Of a stretch of DNA of 64,000 nucleotides, positions 27,492-39,668 are shown piece by piece. The notes beneath the pieces are model-generated. The model saw nothing but the letters and a program-made list of their open reading frames with translations. It was not told the DNA's origin and searched no databases. Source of the stretch: Curvibacter sp. PD_MW3 (GTDB lineage Bacteria > Pseudomonadota > Gammaproteobacteria > Burkholderiales > Burkholderiaceae_C); the NCBI GenBank assembly GCA_002633085.1, contig NSIV01000003.1:1-64000 (forward strand), given 5' to 3'. The first letter of the stretch is position 1. The number at the start of each line of letters is the position of its first letter. A program made the translations under genes and the position numbers.

Positions 27492-27545
27492 GCTATCAAA
27501 TTAATAGCTATACACGCAATGGTAGCAAGGCCCATGCGGCAAAAT
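27492..27545 (+). repeat. GCTATC dispersed repeat between divergent MFS genes
   Basis: The copy begins GCTATCAAATTAATAGC, a near-perfect inverted repeat, followed by ACGCAATGGTAGCAAGG. It lies in the 227-base gap between the two divergent MFS genes, just ahead of the second. Confidence 0.75.
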
Positions 27546-27572
27546 CATCTCTGAATTTGTCATAATCCACGC

Positions 27573-28781
27573 ATGCACCCCACCGCCCGCAACACCCCGC
27601 ACCTGATCGGCTGGCTGTCGCTGGCGCAACTCATCAGCTGGGGCAGCGTGTTCTACACCTTCGCCTTGCTGCTCGAACCGGTGGAACGCGAGTTGGGTCT
27701 GAGCCGTGCCCAGTCCTCGTTGGGTTTCAGCCTGGCACTGCTGGCCGAAGGGCTGCTGGCCTACCCGGTGGGCCGCCTGATCGACCGCGGCCATGAGCGC
27801 GCGGTGATGACCGGCGGCTCGCTGCTGGTGGCCCTGTGCCTGGCACTGCACAGCGGCATCCACAGCACGACGGGCTTTTATGCCGTCTGGCTCGGCCTGG
27901 GCGCCGGGCTGGCGGCCACGCTCTACCCGCCGGTGTTCGCCGTGGTCATCCGGCGCTACCCCAACGACTTTCGCCGCGCCATCATCACCATCACGTTTCT
28001 GGGCGGCCTGGCCAGCACGGTGTTCATCCCGCTGTCGGCCTGGCTAATCCAGGCGCTGGGCTGGCGTCATGCCCTGCTGGTGCTGGCCGCCCTGCACCTG
28101 CTGGTATGCGCACCGCTGCATGCGCTCGTGCTGCGGCATGCACCGCCTGGCCAAGCCCACGCCAAGAGCCTGGCGACGGCGTCCACCCCGCTCAAGCGGC
28201 ACTTGCTGAGCGCGCCTTTTCTGCTGGTCGGCCTCTTCATCGTGCTGCTCATGGCCGTGACAGCCGCTTTGCCGGCGCACATGGTGAGCCTGTTGCGCGA
28301 GAACGGACTGGCGGAGACCTGGGTCATCGCCGTGCCAGCCGCCATCGGCGTGCTGCAGGTGCTGGGCCGGGTGTTGCTGTATTTCTTTGAGCAGCACATG
28401 GACCTGCATCTGGCCAACCGGCTCATTCCTGGCCTGATTCCTCTGGGTTTGCTGGCGCTGCTGGCCGCGCCCTGGCTCGGTAGCGCGCAGGTGCTGCTGG
28501 TGCTCCTGTTCGTGCTGCTGTACGGCATGGGCAACGGCATGCTCACCATTGTCAAAGGCACGGCCGTTGCCGAATATGTGGACCGCACCCAAGTGGCCTC
28601 GCTCAACGGCGCGCTCGGCGTGCCGATGGCCCTGGGCCGGGCCGCGGCACCGTGGCTGCTCGGACTGCTGTGGAGCCCGTCAGGCGGTTATGCCTCGGGC
28701 TTGTGGCTGATGCTGGGTCTGAGCCTGATCGGCGTGGCGGCCCTGGTCAGAGCCCAGCAGTTGGCGCGCCCAGGGCACTGA
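27573..28781 (+). CDS. MFS transporter
   Basis: 402 residues with about 12 hydrophobic segments. ISWGSVFYTFALLLEPVERELGLSRAQ and YPVGRLIDRGHERAVMTGG form the N-terminal half with the loop 2-3 signature. The pattern resembles the oxalate/formate or monocarboxylate-type MFS subgroup more than drug exporters, but I would not name a substrate. The start ATG is 28 bases behind the repeat copy. No partner gene is evident. Confidence 0.8.
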   Translation: MHPTARNTPHLIGWLSLAQLISWGSVFYTFALLLEPVERELGLSRAQSSLGFSLALLAEGLLAYPVGRLIDRGHERAVMTGGSLLVALCLALHSGIHSTTGFYAVWLGLGAGLAATLYPPVFAVVIRRYPNDFRRAIITITFLGGLASTVFIPLSAWLIQALGWRHALLVLAALHLLVCAPLHALVLRHAPPGQAHAKSLATASTPLKRHLLSAPFLLVGLFIVLLMAVTAALPAHMVSLLRENGLAETWVIAVPAAIGVLQVLGRVLLYFFEQHMDLHLANRLIPGLIPLGLLALLAAPWLGSAQVLLVLLFVLLYGMGNGMLTIVKGTAVAEYVDRTQVASLNGALGVPMALGRAAAPWLLGLLWSPSGGYASGLWLMLGLSLIGVAALVRAQQLARPGH

Positions 28782-28816
28782 AGGCGGCCTACGCTGCCAC
28801 CCACAAGCCCGGCGGT

Positions 28817-29521
28817 TCAGTTGAGCGGCTGCAGGGTATTGCCTTCGACCCGCACACGCGCACCGACGCTGGCCGGCGCAGCCTGCTCGATGCTGTGGAA
28901 ACTCCCGTCATCCATGCGCAACTCCACGCGGTAGGCCGTCACCTTTTTCATCTTTTTCTCGACCGCATTGCCGGCCATGCCTCCGCCCACCGCACCAGCA
29001 ATGGTGGCCAGCGTCTTGCCGTCGCCACCACCAAACTGGTTGCCGACCAATGCGCCGAGCACACCACCGGCCACGGCACCGGCGCCACTGCCCGTGCCCT
29101 CGCGTTCCACCGGCGTCACGGCGGTCACCGTGGCGCAGTTCAGGCAGACCTCCTTGGCAGGCAAAACGGTGGGGGATTTGCCCGCCGCCGCGTCGGCCTG
29201 TGCTGTCCCAGATGATCCGCTCTGGCTGGTCGCGTGCTGCTTGGCTGGCCGGCTGGCCACCGCCTTGCCTGCGTCGGTTTTTTTCTCAGGTGCTGCGGCC
29301 TTCGGTTCTACCGCCGGCACGGGTTGGGAGGCGCCCAGCGCCGGCACCACCACCGGCACGGGGACCGGACTCACTGCGGCTGTGTGCAACGCCTCCTGGC
29401 GCGTTTGCACGTAATACAGTGCCGAGCCCAGGGCCACCACCGCCACGCCAAGCACACCAATCGCGGCCCACAGGGTTTGATTACGGGCCGGGCTGGAAGC
29501 GGTTTGCGAAATATCGTTCAT
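28817..29521 (-). CDS. Glycine-zipper 2TM domain protein
   Basis: 234 residues. One N-terminal membrane helix (residues about 16-42) is followed by a long Ala/Pro/Lys-rich linker. A CLNCATVTAV segment leads into a glycine zipper, GAGAVAGGVLGALVGNQFGGGDGKTLATIAGAVGGGMAGNAVEKKMKK, split here only by my description. The C-terminal YRVELRMDDGSFHSIEQ block resembles the SlyB/PcpY-type outer membrane family. The protein is probably anchored in the inner membrane with its zipper domain in the periplasm. The function is unknown. Confidence 0.75.
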   Translation of the reverse strand: MNDISQTASSPARNQTLWAAIGVLGVAVVALGSALYYVQTRQEALHTAAVSPVPVPVVVPALGASQPVPAVEPKAAAPEKKTDAGKAVASRPAKQHATSQSGSSGTAQADAAAGKSPTVLPAKEVCLNCATVTAVTPVEREGTGSGAGAVAGGVLGALVGNQFGGGDGKTLATIAGAVGGGMAGNAVEKKMKKVTAYRVELRMDDGSFHSIEQAAPASVGARVRVEGNTLQPLN

Positions 29522-29698
29522 CTTGGGTTCCTCTTGCGAAAACGGTCAGAAAACTGGACGTCTCTGGCGTCACGCTTACTCTGTAACGCGCTGACAGCGC
29601 AACGGTAAACAGGAACGGACACGATTTGCATGTCTGCTTTGTAAGCTTAGGTAAATCTGTGCGTCTTGCCAAACGCACCGCCCTTCAGCAGACGGGGC

Positions 29699-29725
29699 GC
29701 TGGCCCTGAACACGCCAGGGCCAGC
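29699..29725 (-). terminator. Stem-loop behind metH C-terminal gene
   Basis: GCTGGCCCTG and CAGGGCCAGC pair perfectly around a seven-base loop, 11 bases beyond the metH stop. No T run follows on either strand, so it may be an RNA end-protecting structure and not an intrinsic terminator. Confidence 0.4.
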
Positions 29726-29736
29726 AAGCCAACACC

Positions 29737-32457
<2,721 letters not shown>

Positions 32458-32481
32458 GCATCTCACCTGAGGGATTCAAAA

Positions 32482-32547
32482 CAGGTGAGCGTCGTTGGGA
32501 CATCCAAGCCTGACGACATTGAATGCCGCTGCAACGCTCCTTGGATC
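32482..32547 (-). ncRNA. S-adenosylhomocysteine (SAH) riboswitch upstream of metH
   Basis: On the minus strand the order is CCAAGGAGCGTTGCAGCG, a variable stretch, CAGGCTTGG, then AACGACGCTCACCT. These are the conserved blocks of the SAH riboswitch as I know it, with P1 (CCAAG/CTTGG) and the GAGCGT/ACGCTC pseudoknot both able to pair. The 3' end CTCACCTG (32482-32489) is exactly complementary to CAGGTGAG (32462-32469), which contains the metH ribosome binding site. The likely effect is translation on when SAH is bound. Confidence 0.85.
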
Positions 32548-32621
32548 AGCCGTGATTTTAAAGGCTTTGCGGCAAGCCTGTTGGGTACGTGTACTGAATG
32601 AGCCGACGCCAACCTGTCACG

Positions 32622-33689
32622 TCACGACGGCACGGGCTGCAGCGGGATCACGCGTTGCACCTGCACGGCCTTTTCTTGCACGGCCCGCGCACGCAACTGG
32701 CCGCAGCCACCGTCAACGTCCTGCCCGGCCGATTGCCGCAACTTGGTCAAAATGCCGCGCTGGTGCAGGCGGCGCGCCATGTCGGCAGCACGCTCCCAAC
32801 TGGGCCGCTGGTAGGGCATGCCCTCACCTTCGTTGTAGGGAATCAGGTTGAGGATGGCGTACTTGCCGTGCAGCAGGCGCACCAGGCCCTCGACTTCCTC
32901 GTCGGTGTCGTTGATGCCTTCGAGCAGCGTCCACTGGTACTGGATCGGATAGCCGCTGGCACGGGCATAACGCTCGGCCGCGTCCACCAACTCCTGCGGT
33001 GTCAGGCGCGGCGCGCGCGGCAACAGTTGTTCACGCAAGTCGGCGCGCGTGGTGTGCAGCGACAGGGCCAGGGCCGGCCGCACCTGGCCTTCGTCACGCG
33101 CCATCAAGGCCTCGAAGACGCGCGGGTCACCGACGGTGGAAAAGACCAGGTTCTTGTGGCCGATGTTGCCGGCCGTGCCCAGCAGGTCGATGGCCTCCAA
33201 CACGTTGTCCAGGTTGTGCGCCGGCTCGCCCATGCCCATGAAGACGACGCGCTTCACCGGCCGGCGCTGCCGCGCCAGCGCCACCTGGGCCACGATCTCG
33301 GCGCTGCCGAGCTGGCGAATCAGGCCGGTGGTGCCAGTCATGCAGAACACGCAACCAACCGCACAGCCGACCTGGGTCGACACACACAGCGCCGGAATAC
33401 GGCCCGGTGGCAGCAGCACGCTTTCCACCAACTGGCCGTCGGCCAGCGCCACCACCAGGCGCTGCGAGCCGTCCTCCCCCGGATGTTCGGAATGCAGCGT
33501 CGCCAGACCGGCCAGTTCACGTTCGATCTCCGGCAAGGCGGTGCGCAACGTGGTGGGCAGGAAGGCCTCGATTGGCCGCTTGCCGCTGGTCTGCGGCAGC
33601 GCTTGCGACCAGAGCCGCAGCACGCGGTGTTCGTGACGGGGATTAGCACCCAGCGCGCGCAGACGCTGGCGCAGAGTTTCGATGCGCAT
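32622..33689 (-). CDS. RlmN-family radical SAM rRNA/tRNA methyltransferase
   Basis: 355 residues. The radical SAM cysteines are in VGCAVGCVFCMTG (C-x3-C-x2-C), and the second catalytic Cys near the C-terminus is in DVDGGCGQLRAR, the position of RlmN Cys355. FMGMGEPAHNLDNVL and LSLHTT are family blocks. RlmN methylates C2 of A2503 in 23S rRNA and A37 of some tRNAs. GMGEPAHNLD instead of GMGEPLLN and the short N-terminus hint at a paralogue, so I leave the symbol open. I chose the ATG giving MRIETLRQRLRALG; an in-frame start at 33770 would add 27 basic residues and overlap the next gene region. Confidence 0.8.
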   Translation of the reverse strand: MRIETLRQRLRALGANPRHEHRVLRLWSQALPQTSGKRPIEAFLPTTLRTALPEIERELAGLATLHSEHPGEDGSQRLVVALADGQLVESVLLPPGRIPALCVSTQVGCAVGCVFCMTGTTGLIRQLGSAEIVAQVALARQRRPVKRVVFMGMGEPAHNLDNVLEAIDLLGTAGNIGHKNLVFSTVGDPRVFEALMARDEGQVRPALALSLHTTRADLREQLLPRAPRLTPQELVDAAERYARASGYPIQYQWTLLEGINDTDEEVEGLVRLLHGKYAILNLIPYNEGEGMPYQRPSWERAADMARRLHQRGILTKLRQSAGQDVDGGCGQLRARAVQEKAVQVQRVIPLQPVPS

Positions 33690-33785
33690 GGGCGTGATTG
33701 TCTCCGCAAGGCCTGCGGCGGCCCGTCGAACCCGTTTTCCCGCTGCCTCCGCCGTCCTTTCGACATCCACATCGACGACCGCGAC

Positions 33786-34457
33786 TCAGTCCAGCAGTTC
33801 GATCTCGCCGTAGTGCAGGCGCAGGGCGCCGCGTGCTTCCAGCTGCTTGAGGGCCTTGTTGGTACTCTGGCGGCTCACCCCCAGCATACGGGCCAGCACG
33901 TCCTGCGCCACGCGAATGCGGCGACGCGCCACGTCGCGGCTGCCGTAACCCATGGCCAGCAGCTGTAGACGGCGCAACACGCGCTCTTCCAACGGTAGCT
34001 GGGCCAACTCCTCCAGAACGACGAAGGCCACGCGCAGCTTGCGGCAGGCCAGCCGCGCCATGTCGCGCCAGTAGACGGGGTGGGTGTCCAGCCAAGCCAA
34101 CAGGTCCGCGCGCGGCACCACCAGCACCTGACTGGCCACGTCAGCCACCGCGTCGTGGGTGCGGGGCAGGCCATCGATCATCGATATCTCACCAAACCAT
34201 TGATAAGGCTCCAGATAAGCCAGCACCGCGGCCTGGCCTTCGGCATCGTGGGCACCGATGCGCAGCGCACCAGCGGCAACGCAGCACAGACCATCGGCAT
34301 CGCCACCGCGCGCAAACAGCGGCTCGTCCGGCGCCAGGCGGCGCCAGCGGGCCAGCCCCAGCAGTTGCTGCTGCAGCGCGTGCGGACAGGCGGCGAACCA
34401 GTCGTCGGTCTGCAAGGCTGCCTGCAAGGCGGTTGGTGCGTGGGTCGACAGGTCCAT
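33786..34457 (-). CDS. Crp/Fnr-family transcriptional regulator
   Basis: 223 residues. A cyclic-nucleotide-binding-like beta-barrel (residues about 20-135, with GALRIGAHDAEGQAAVLAYLEPYQWFGEISMIDG) precedes a helix-turn-helix of the Crp type (VAQDVLARMLGVSRQSTNKALKQLEARG). No N-terminal cysteine cluster is present, so it is not an oxygen-sensing Fnr. The effector is unknown. It is 96 bases upstream of the RlmN-family gene on the same strand and divergent from the DUF962 gene, with which it shares a 121-base promoter region. Confidence 0.85.
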   Translation of the reverse strand: MDLSTHAPTALQAALQTDDWFAACPHALQQQLLGLARWRRLAPDEPLFARGGDADGLCCVAAGALRIGAHDAEGQAAVLAYLEPYQWFGEISMIDGLPRTHDAVADVASQVLVVPRADLLAWLDTHPVYWRDMARLACRKLRVAFVVLEELAQLPLEERVLRRLQLLAMGYGSRDVARRRIRVAQDVLARMLGVSRQSTNKALKQLEARGALRLHYGEIELLD

Positions 34458-34578
34458 CTATGGCAGCTACGCTCAAATTGACAGCCGCCCGCGCCCTCGC
34501 CGATACGACTTTGTCGGAATTCTGACAGACGTACCGCCCCAAACGCGGCATCCTTGAACAAATTCGAAGGAGACCGCC

Positions 34579-35112
34579 ATGGACAACGCCACTTCCCTGC
34601 TGGTGCAATACGCCCGCTACCACCGAGATCCGCGCAACATCGCCACCCATTACGTAGGCATCCCGCTCATCGTCTTTGCCATCGGCGTGCTGCTCGCGCG
34701 CGTGCAGTTCACCATCGCCAACACCACCGTCAGCCTCGACGCCGCAGCCTACCTGCTGGCAGCCCTGTGGTACCTGCGCCAGGGGCAACGGACGATCACC
34801 CTGGCCACCCTCGCGGCCATCGGTGCACTGCTCGCGCTGGCGCACCCGCTGGGTACTGCCCCGCTGACAACCTGGCTGTCGGTCGGCATAGGCAGCTTCG
34901 TGGTGGGCTGGGTATTCCAGTTCGTCGGCCATTTCTGGGAGGGCCGCAAGCCGGCTTTCGTGGACGATCTGCGGGGCCTGCTCGTCGGCCCGATGTTCGT
35001 CGTGGCCGAGGTCTGGTTCACGCTGGGCGGCGGCAAGCCCCTGCACGACCACATCGTGCAGCAGGCCGGCCCGATAACGCGGCAGACACCCCGCAAGACC
35101 CAGGGCGCATGA
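34579..35112 (+). CDS. DUF962/Mpo1-like membrane protein
   Basis: 177 residues with four or five hydrophobic segments. YARYHRDPRNIATHYVGIPL at the N-terminus and QFVGHFWEGRKPAFVDD carry the conserved histidines of the Mpo1/YGL010W family. Yeast Mpo1 is an iron-dependent dioxygenase in 2-hydroxy fatty acid alpha-oxidation, and bacterial members are uncharacterised. A good ribosome site (GAAGGAGA) precedes the ATG. It starts a plus-strand run of three small membrane-protein genes. Confidence 0.8.
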   Translation: MDNATSLLVQYARYHRDPRNIATHYVGIPLIVFAIGVLLARVQFTIANTTVSLDAAAYLLAALWYLRQGQRTITLATLAAIGALLALAHPLGTAPLTTWLSVGIGSFVVGWVFQFVGHFWEGRKPAFVDDLRGLLVGPMFVVAEVWFTLGGGKPLHDHIVQQAGPITRQTPRKTQGA

Positions 35113-35156
35113 CCCAGGTGTCTCCACACGCCGTACACAAAACTTCTTTTTTCATC

Positions 35157-35795
35157 ATGAATGCATCGACCCCCCGTGCCGCTGGCGTTACGCTGGCTTT
35201 GTCCGGCCTGTTGCTGGCACTGTGCTTTGGCGCTGCCTGGTGGAGCCGCGACATGGCGTTGTTCTCGCTCACGCCGCCCGACGGCGGCGCGGCCGATGTG
35301 GCCGAGGCGCTGCGGCAGGACCTGCACCTCACCTTTTTCACCATCTGGGCCTCGCTGCTGCTGGCCACCCCGGCGCTGGCACTGTTCCCCGCCATTCGGC
35401 AGTCGGCCCGCACCTACCGGGCATGGCGCATCTTCTGGACCGCTTCACTGCTGGTGTTTGCCGTGCACTTCTACTGGGCCACCGTGGTCATCTTCGGCAA
35501 CGACTGGCAGCGCATCCTCCACACACCGCGCGTAAGTGCCCCCCGCCTCGACACCGTCTTCGCCCTCTGGTGGTTGGTCGACGTCATTCTGGCCTGGACC
35601 TGGCGCACCGACGCTTGGTGGCTGCGCCTGCAACGCCTGGGCGTGCACCTGCTGGCCTTCGTGCTGTTCTTCATGGGCGCCGCGCGCGAAGGCGAGCTGG
35701 TGGCATCACGCGCACTGGGCTGGTCCATGGTCGTGGTCGTGGCCGCCGGACTCATCGCCTGGCTGGTGCACCGCCGTCAGCGCTCTACCATCTGA
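35157..35795 (+). CDS. Integral membrane protein of unknown function
   Basis: 212 residues with five hydrophobic segments (roughly residues 12-28, 61-80, 95-113, 138-152 and 165-205). WSRDMALFSLTPPDGGAADVAEALRQDLHLTFF lies between the first two. I recognise no family. The ATG used directly precedes the first helix; the frame is open further upstream but that part overlaps the DUF962 gene. It is 44 bases behind that gene and 28 ahead of the DUF1304 gene, so the three may form one transcript. Confidence 0.6.
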   Translation: MNASTPRAAGVTLALSGLLLALCFGAAWWSRDMALFSLTPPDGGAADVAEALRQDLHLTFFTIWASLLLATPALALFPAIRQSARTYRAWRIFWTASLLVFAVHFYWATVVIFGNDWQRILHTPRVSAPRLDTVFALWWLVDVILAWTWRTDAWWLRLQRLGVHLLAFVLFFMGAAREGELVASRALGWSMVVVVAAGLIAWLVHRRQRSTI

Positions 35796-35823
35796 CTTCC
35801 GCAACCTTCCGGCAAGCCGCACC

Positions 35824-36177
35824 ATGCACATTATCGCCACCGCCCTGTCCCTCCTTGTCTGCGCCATCCACGTCTACATCCTGGTGATCGAGATGTTCTT
35901 CTGGGACAAACCGCAAGGCATCAAGGCCTTCGGTCTCAGCCCCGACTTCGCCAGGGCCACCAAGGTTCTGGCGGCCAACCAGGGGCTGTACAACGGATTC
36001 CTGGCCGCCGGCATCGCCTGGGCACTGGCCACCGGCCAACGCGACGCCCTGTTGTTCGTGCTCGGCTGCGTGGCGGTGGCCGGCCTGTATGGCGCCGCCT
36101 CCTCCAGCCGCAAGATCCTGTTCGTTCAGACGGTACCCGCTACGGCCGCCATGGCGGCCATCCTTTTTCTGGGCTGA
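35824..36177 (+). CDS. DUF1304 family small membrane protein
   Basis: 117 residues and four membrane segments. HIIATALSLLVCAIHVYILVIEMFFWDKPQGIKAFGL followed by LAANQGLYNGFLAAG is the family signature. Function is not known. The gene is last of three plus-strand membrane genes and converges with the metH N-terminal gene 22 bases away. Confidence 0.85.
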   Translation: MHIIATALSLLVCAIHVYILVIEMFFWDKPQGIKAFGLSPDFARATKVLAANQGLYNGFLAAGIAWALATGQRDALLFVLGCVAVAGLYGAASSSRKILFVQTVPATAAMAAILFLG

Positions 36178-36199
36178 CCGTCACCTCACGGATACGGGC

Positions 36200-37246
36200 T
36201 CAGGCTGCTTCGCGGTAAAACGGCCCGCTGTTCAAGGCCCGCGTAGCCAGCGGCGCCACCGCGTTATGGATGGCACCGATGTGCTCCGGCGTGGTGCCGC
36301 AGCAGCCGCCGACGATGTTGACCAGCCCCTCGGCAGCAAACTCCTTGAGCAGGCGCGAGGTGACTTCGGGCGTTTCATCAAAGCCGGTTTCGCTCATCGG
36401 GTTGGGCAGGCCGGCATTTGGGTAGCAGCTGATGAAGGTGTCGGGCGCCGCCTTGGCCAGCTCCTGGATGTAGGGCCGCATCAGCGCCGCACCCAAGGCG
36501 CAATTCAGGCCCACGGCCAGCGGCTGCGCATGGCGCACGCTGTGCCAGAAGGCGGTGACGGTCTGGCCGCTCAGGATGCGGCCGGAGGCGTCGGTCACGG
36601 TGCCGCTGATGAGGATGGGCAGGCGCTCGCCGGATTTCTCGAAGTACTCGTCGATGGCGAACAGCGCCGCCTTGGCGTTGAGGGTGTCGAAAATGGTTTC
36701 CACCAGCAGCACATCGGCGCCGCCTTCGACCAACGCTTCGACCTGCTCGTAGTAGGCGGCGCGCAGTTCCTCGAAGCTGATGTTGCGCGCACCGGGGTCG
36801 TTCACGTCCGGGCTGATGCTGGCGGTCTTGGGCGTGGGCCCGAGTGCGCCGGCGACGAAACGCGGATGGTCGGGCGTGCTGAACTTGTCGCAGGCCTCGC
36901 GCGCCAGTCGGGCGGAAGCCAGGTTCATCTCGCGCGCCAGGTGCGCCATGTCGTAATCGGCCTGTGCCACGCTGGTGGCGCCGAAGGTGTTGGTCTCGAT
37001 CAGGTCGGCGCCGGCGGCCAGGTAGCCTTCGTGGATGTCGCGGATGACGTCGGGCCGGGTCAGTGACAACAACTCGTTGTTGCCTTTGACGTCCTTGTGG
37101 AAGTCCTTGAAGCGTTCCCCGCGGTACTGCGCTTCGCCGAGCTTGAAGCGCTGGATCATGGTGCCCATGGCGCCATCCAGAATGGCGATGCGTTGGGCCA
37201 GGATGCCCGGCAAGGCCTGGGCGCGGGTGTAGTGGATGGGCTTCAT
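36200..37246 (-). CDS. metH: Methionine synthase, homocysteine-binding part of a split enzyme
   Basis: 348 residues, equal to the first domain of E. coli MetH. It activates homocysteine on zinc. The zinc cysteines are visible in VGLNCALGA and in [22 protein letters not shown] at the start and ETNTFGAT are typical. It must work with the folate/cobalamin part encoded at 29737-32457, which lacks this domain. The ATG used is 71 bases from the divergent rhodanese gene. Unlike its partner gene, it has no visible SAH riboswitch in the leader. Confidence 0.93.
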   Translation of the reverse strand: MKPIHYTRAQALPGILAQRIAILDGAMGTMIQRFKLGEAQYRGERFKDFHKDVKGNNELLSLTRPDVIRDIHEGYLAAGADLIETNTFGATSVAQADYDMAHLAREMNLASARLAREACDKFSTPDHPRFVAGALGPTPKTASISPDVNDPGARNISFEELRAAYYEQVEALVEGGADVLLVETIFDTLNAKAALFAIDEYFEKSGERLPILISGTVTDASGRILSGQTVTAFWHSVRHAQPLAVGLNCALGAALMRPYIQELAKAAPDTFISCYPNAGLPNPMSETGFDETPEVTSRLLKEFAAEGLVNIVGGCCGTTPEHIGAIHNAVAPLATRALNSGPFYREAA

Positions 37247-37317
37247 AGATCGTCCATTGTAGAAAGTCCCGCCGCCGCGCGGGAAGTGCCACACCAAAAC
37301 CCGGGACAATAGCGGGT

Positions 37318-37713
37318 ATGAAACACCTGCTTCCCAAAGAAACCTGGGCTTTGCTGCAGCAAGAACCGGATGCGCTGTTCATTGACGTGCGCATGGAAAT
37401 CGAATCGCTCTACGTCGGCCGCCCGCCGGGTGTGCACAACATCCCCTGGTACGAGTACCCGGACCTCACGCCCGACCCGGCCGGCTTTGTCGCGGCCGTC
37501 GAACGCGAGGCCGCCGGCAACAAAAGCCGCCCCGTCATCCTGCTGTGTCGCAGCGGCAAACGCACGCTTGACGCCGGCCTGGCGCTGGAAGCCGCCGGCT
37601 TCACCAATCTCGTCAACGTGCTGCACGGCTTCGAGGGCGATCTGGACGACAGTTTCCGCCGCTCGACGCTGAACGGCTGGCGTTTCGACGGCCTGCCCTG
37701 GGAGCAGATGTAA
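37318..37713 (+). CDS. Rhodanese-like domain protein
   Basis: 131 residues, a single rhodanese domain. The active-site cysteine is in [14 protein letters not shown] near residue 79, a six-residue loop typical of sulfurtransferases. [10 protein letters not shown] and HGFEGDLDD are family blocks. No signal peptide is present, so it is cytoplasmic. The sulfur acceptor is unknown. Its stop codon is followed within a few bases by a repeat copy and then recQ. Confidence 0.85.
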   Translation: MKHLLPKETWALLQQEPDALFIDVRMEIESLYVGRPPGVHNIPWYEYPDLTPDPAGFVAAVEREAAGNKSRPVILLCRSGKRTLDAGLALEAAGFTNLVNVLHGFEGDLDDSFRRSTLNGWRFDGLPWEQM

Positions 37714-37718
37714 ATTTC

Positions 37719-37777
37719 AAGCCAAATCGGGCCCCAGCCCTTTTGGAATATGCGCCAACCGCTTCTGTTTCGATAGC
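37719..37777 (-). repeat. GCTATC dispersed repeat at the start of recQ
   Basis: Read on the minus strand it begins GCTATCGAAACAGAAGCGG and ends near CCCGATTTGGC. The order of blocks matches the other copies. It fills the whole space between the rhodanese stop and the recQ start region. Its end shares GCCAAATCGG and CCCCAGCC with the stem-loop at 62194-62271. Confidence 0.75.
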
Positions 37778-37784
37778 AAACATT

Positions 37785-39629
37785 TTGTCTCTTCAAACCA
37801 TCCTGCGCCAGGTCTTCGGCTACGAGGCTTTCCGCGGTCCGCAGCAGGCCATCGTGGACCACGTGGTGGCCGGCGGCGACGCACTGGTGCTCATGCCCAC
37901 CGGCGGCGGCAAGTCGCTGTGCTACCAGATCCCGGCCATTGCGCGCCAGCAGGCCGGCCATGGCACCACCATCGTGGTGTCGCCGCTGATTGCGCTGATG
38001 CACGACCAGGTCGGCGCCCTGCACGAGGCCGGCGTGGAAGCCGCCTTCCTCAACTCCAGCCTGTCGCAGGAAGCCGCAGCGCAGGTGGAAAAGCGTCTGC
38101 TACGCGGCGAGATCACGCTGCTGTACGCGGCGCCGGAACGCGTGACGACGCCGCGTTTTCTGGCCCAGCTCGATTCGCTCTACGAACGCGGCCAGGTGGC
38201 GCTGTTCGCCATCGACGAGGCGCATTGCGTCAGCCAGTGGGGCCATGACTTCCGGCCCGAGTACCGGGCGCTGACGGTCCTGCACGAGCGCTACCCAACG
38301 GTGCCGCGCATGGCGCTGACCGCCACCGCCGATGCGCTGACACGCGCCGACATCGTGGAACGGCTGCAGTTGGAAGAAGCGCGGCAGTTCGTCAGCAGCT
38401 TCGACCGCCCCAACATCCGCTACACCATCGTCGAGAAGAAAGACGCCACCACCCAGCTGCTGCGCTTCATCGAGCGCGAGCACGAGGGCGATGCCGGCAT
38501 CGTCTACTGCCAGTCGCGCCGTAAGGTGGAGGACATCGCGCAGACGCTGTGTGATGCCGGCCTGAAGGCCCTGCCCTACCACGCCGGGCTCGACCAGGCC
38601 GTGCGCCAGGCCAACCAGGACCGCTTCCTGCGCGAAGAGGGGCTGGTGATGGTGGCCACCATCGCCTTCGGTATGGGCATCGACAAGCCGGACGTGCGTT
38701 TCGTCGCGCACCTGGACATGCCGAAGAACATCGAGGGCTACTACCAGGAGACCGGCCGTGCCGGCCGCGACGGTGCGGCTGCCGACGCCTGGATGGCCTA
38801 TGGCCTGCAGGACGTGGTGAACCAGCGCCGCATGATCGACGAGAGCCCGGCCGGCGAGGAATTCAAGCAGGTGATGCGCGAGAAGCTCGACGCTTTGCTG
38901 ACGCTGGCGGAGGCCACTGACTGCCGGCGCGTGCGCCTGCTCGGCTACTTCGGTGAAAAGAGCGAACCTTGTGGCAACTGCGACAACTGCCTGCACCCGC
39001 CAGCCGTGTGGGACGGCACCGACGCGGCGCGCAAGCTGCTGAGCACCATCTACCGCGTGCAGCAGATGAGCAGCATCAGCTTCGGTGCCGGCCACATCAT
39101 GGACATCCTGCGCGGCAAGGACACTGAGAAGGTGAAGCAGTACGGGCATGAAACCCTGAGCACCTTCGGCCTCGGCGCCGAGTTCAGCGAAGCGCAACTG
39201 CGCGGCGTGCTGCGCCAGCTGATCGCCATCGGCGCCGTCGGCGTTGATGCGCAGGCCTTCAACACGCTGTACCTGACCGAAGGCTCCCGCGCCGTGCTCA
39301 AGGGCGAGGTCACGGTGCAGCTGCGCGAATCGGTGTCGACACCAACCACCAAACGCTCACGCCGCGCCGGCGTCACGGCACCGGCGGCCGTCAACCTGGG
39401 CGTCGATGACCAGGTGCGTTTCATCAACCTCAAAGCCTGGCGTGCCGAGGTGGCGCGCGAGCACAACCTGCCGGCCTATGTGATCTTCCACGACGCTACG
39501 CTGGCCGAGATCGCCCAGCGCAGCCCGCAAACATTGGACGATCTGCAGGGCATCAGCGGCATCGGCGAGAAGAAGCTGCAAGCCTATGGCGAGGCCGTGC
39601 TGCGCGTCATTTCGCTATCGAATTCATAG
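37785..39629 (+). CDS. recQ: ATP-dependent DNA helicase RecQ
   Basis: 614 residues from this start. A 3'-5' helicase of recombination and fork repair. The order is motif [16 protein letters not shown] box [18 protein letters not shown], motif VI GRAGRDG, zinc-binding RQC cysteines (C-x16-CGNCDNC), winged helix, and a C-terminal HRDC domain ([17 protein letters not shown]). No ATG is available at the 5' end. I use the TTG at 37785, just past the repeat, since the RecQ homology starts at [14 protein letters not shown] at 37743, inside the repeat, would add 14 residues. Neither has a clear ribosome site. The last codons and stop are made by another repeat copy. Confidence 0.93.
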   Translation: MSLQTILRQVFGYEAFRGPQQAIVDHVVAGGDALVLMPTGGGKSLCYQIPAIARQQAGHGTTIVVSPLIALMHDQVGALHEAGVEAAFLNSSLSQEAAAQVEKRLLRGEITLLYAAPERVTTPRFLAQLDSLYERGQVALFAIDEAHCVSQWGHDFRPEYRALTVLHERYPTVPRMALTATADALTRADIVERLQLEEARQFVSSFDRPNIRYTIVEKKDATTQLLRFIEREHEGDAGIVYCQSRRKVEDIAQTLCDAGLKALPYHAGLDQAVRQANQDRFLREEGLVMVATIAFGMGIDKPDVRFVAHLDMPKNIEGYYQETGRAGRDGAAADAWMAYGLQDVVNQRRMIDESPAGEEFKQVMREKLDALLTLAEATDCRRVRLLGYFGEKSEPCGNCDNCLHPPAVWDGTDAARKLLSTIYRVQQMSSISFGAGHIMDILRGKDTEKVKQYGHETLSTFGLGAEFSEAQLRGVLRQLIAIGAVGVDAQAFNTLYLTEGSRAVLKGEVTVQLRESVSTPTTKRSRRAGVTAPAAVNLGVDDQVRFINLKAWRAEVAREHNLPAYVIFHDATLAEIAQRSPQTLDDLQGISGIGEKKLQAYGEAVLRVISLSNS

Positions 39630-39668
39630 CGTTTTGCGCTTATTTGGCAAGGGCGAGGCAGTCTTTTT
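39614..39668 (+). repeat. GCTATC dispersed repeat at the recQ/tetR junction
   Basis: Begins GCTATCGAATTCATAGC and continues TTTTGCGCTTATTTGGCAAGG. It provides the last four codons and stop of recQ on one strand and the stop and last codons of the convergent TetR gene on the other. Confidence 0.75.
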
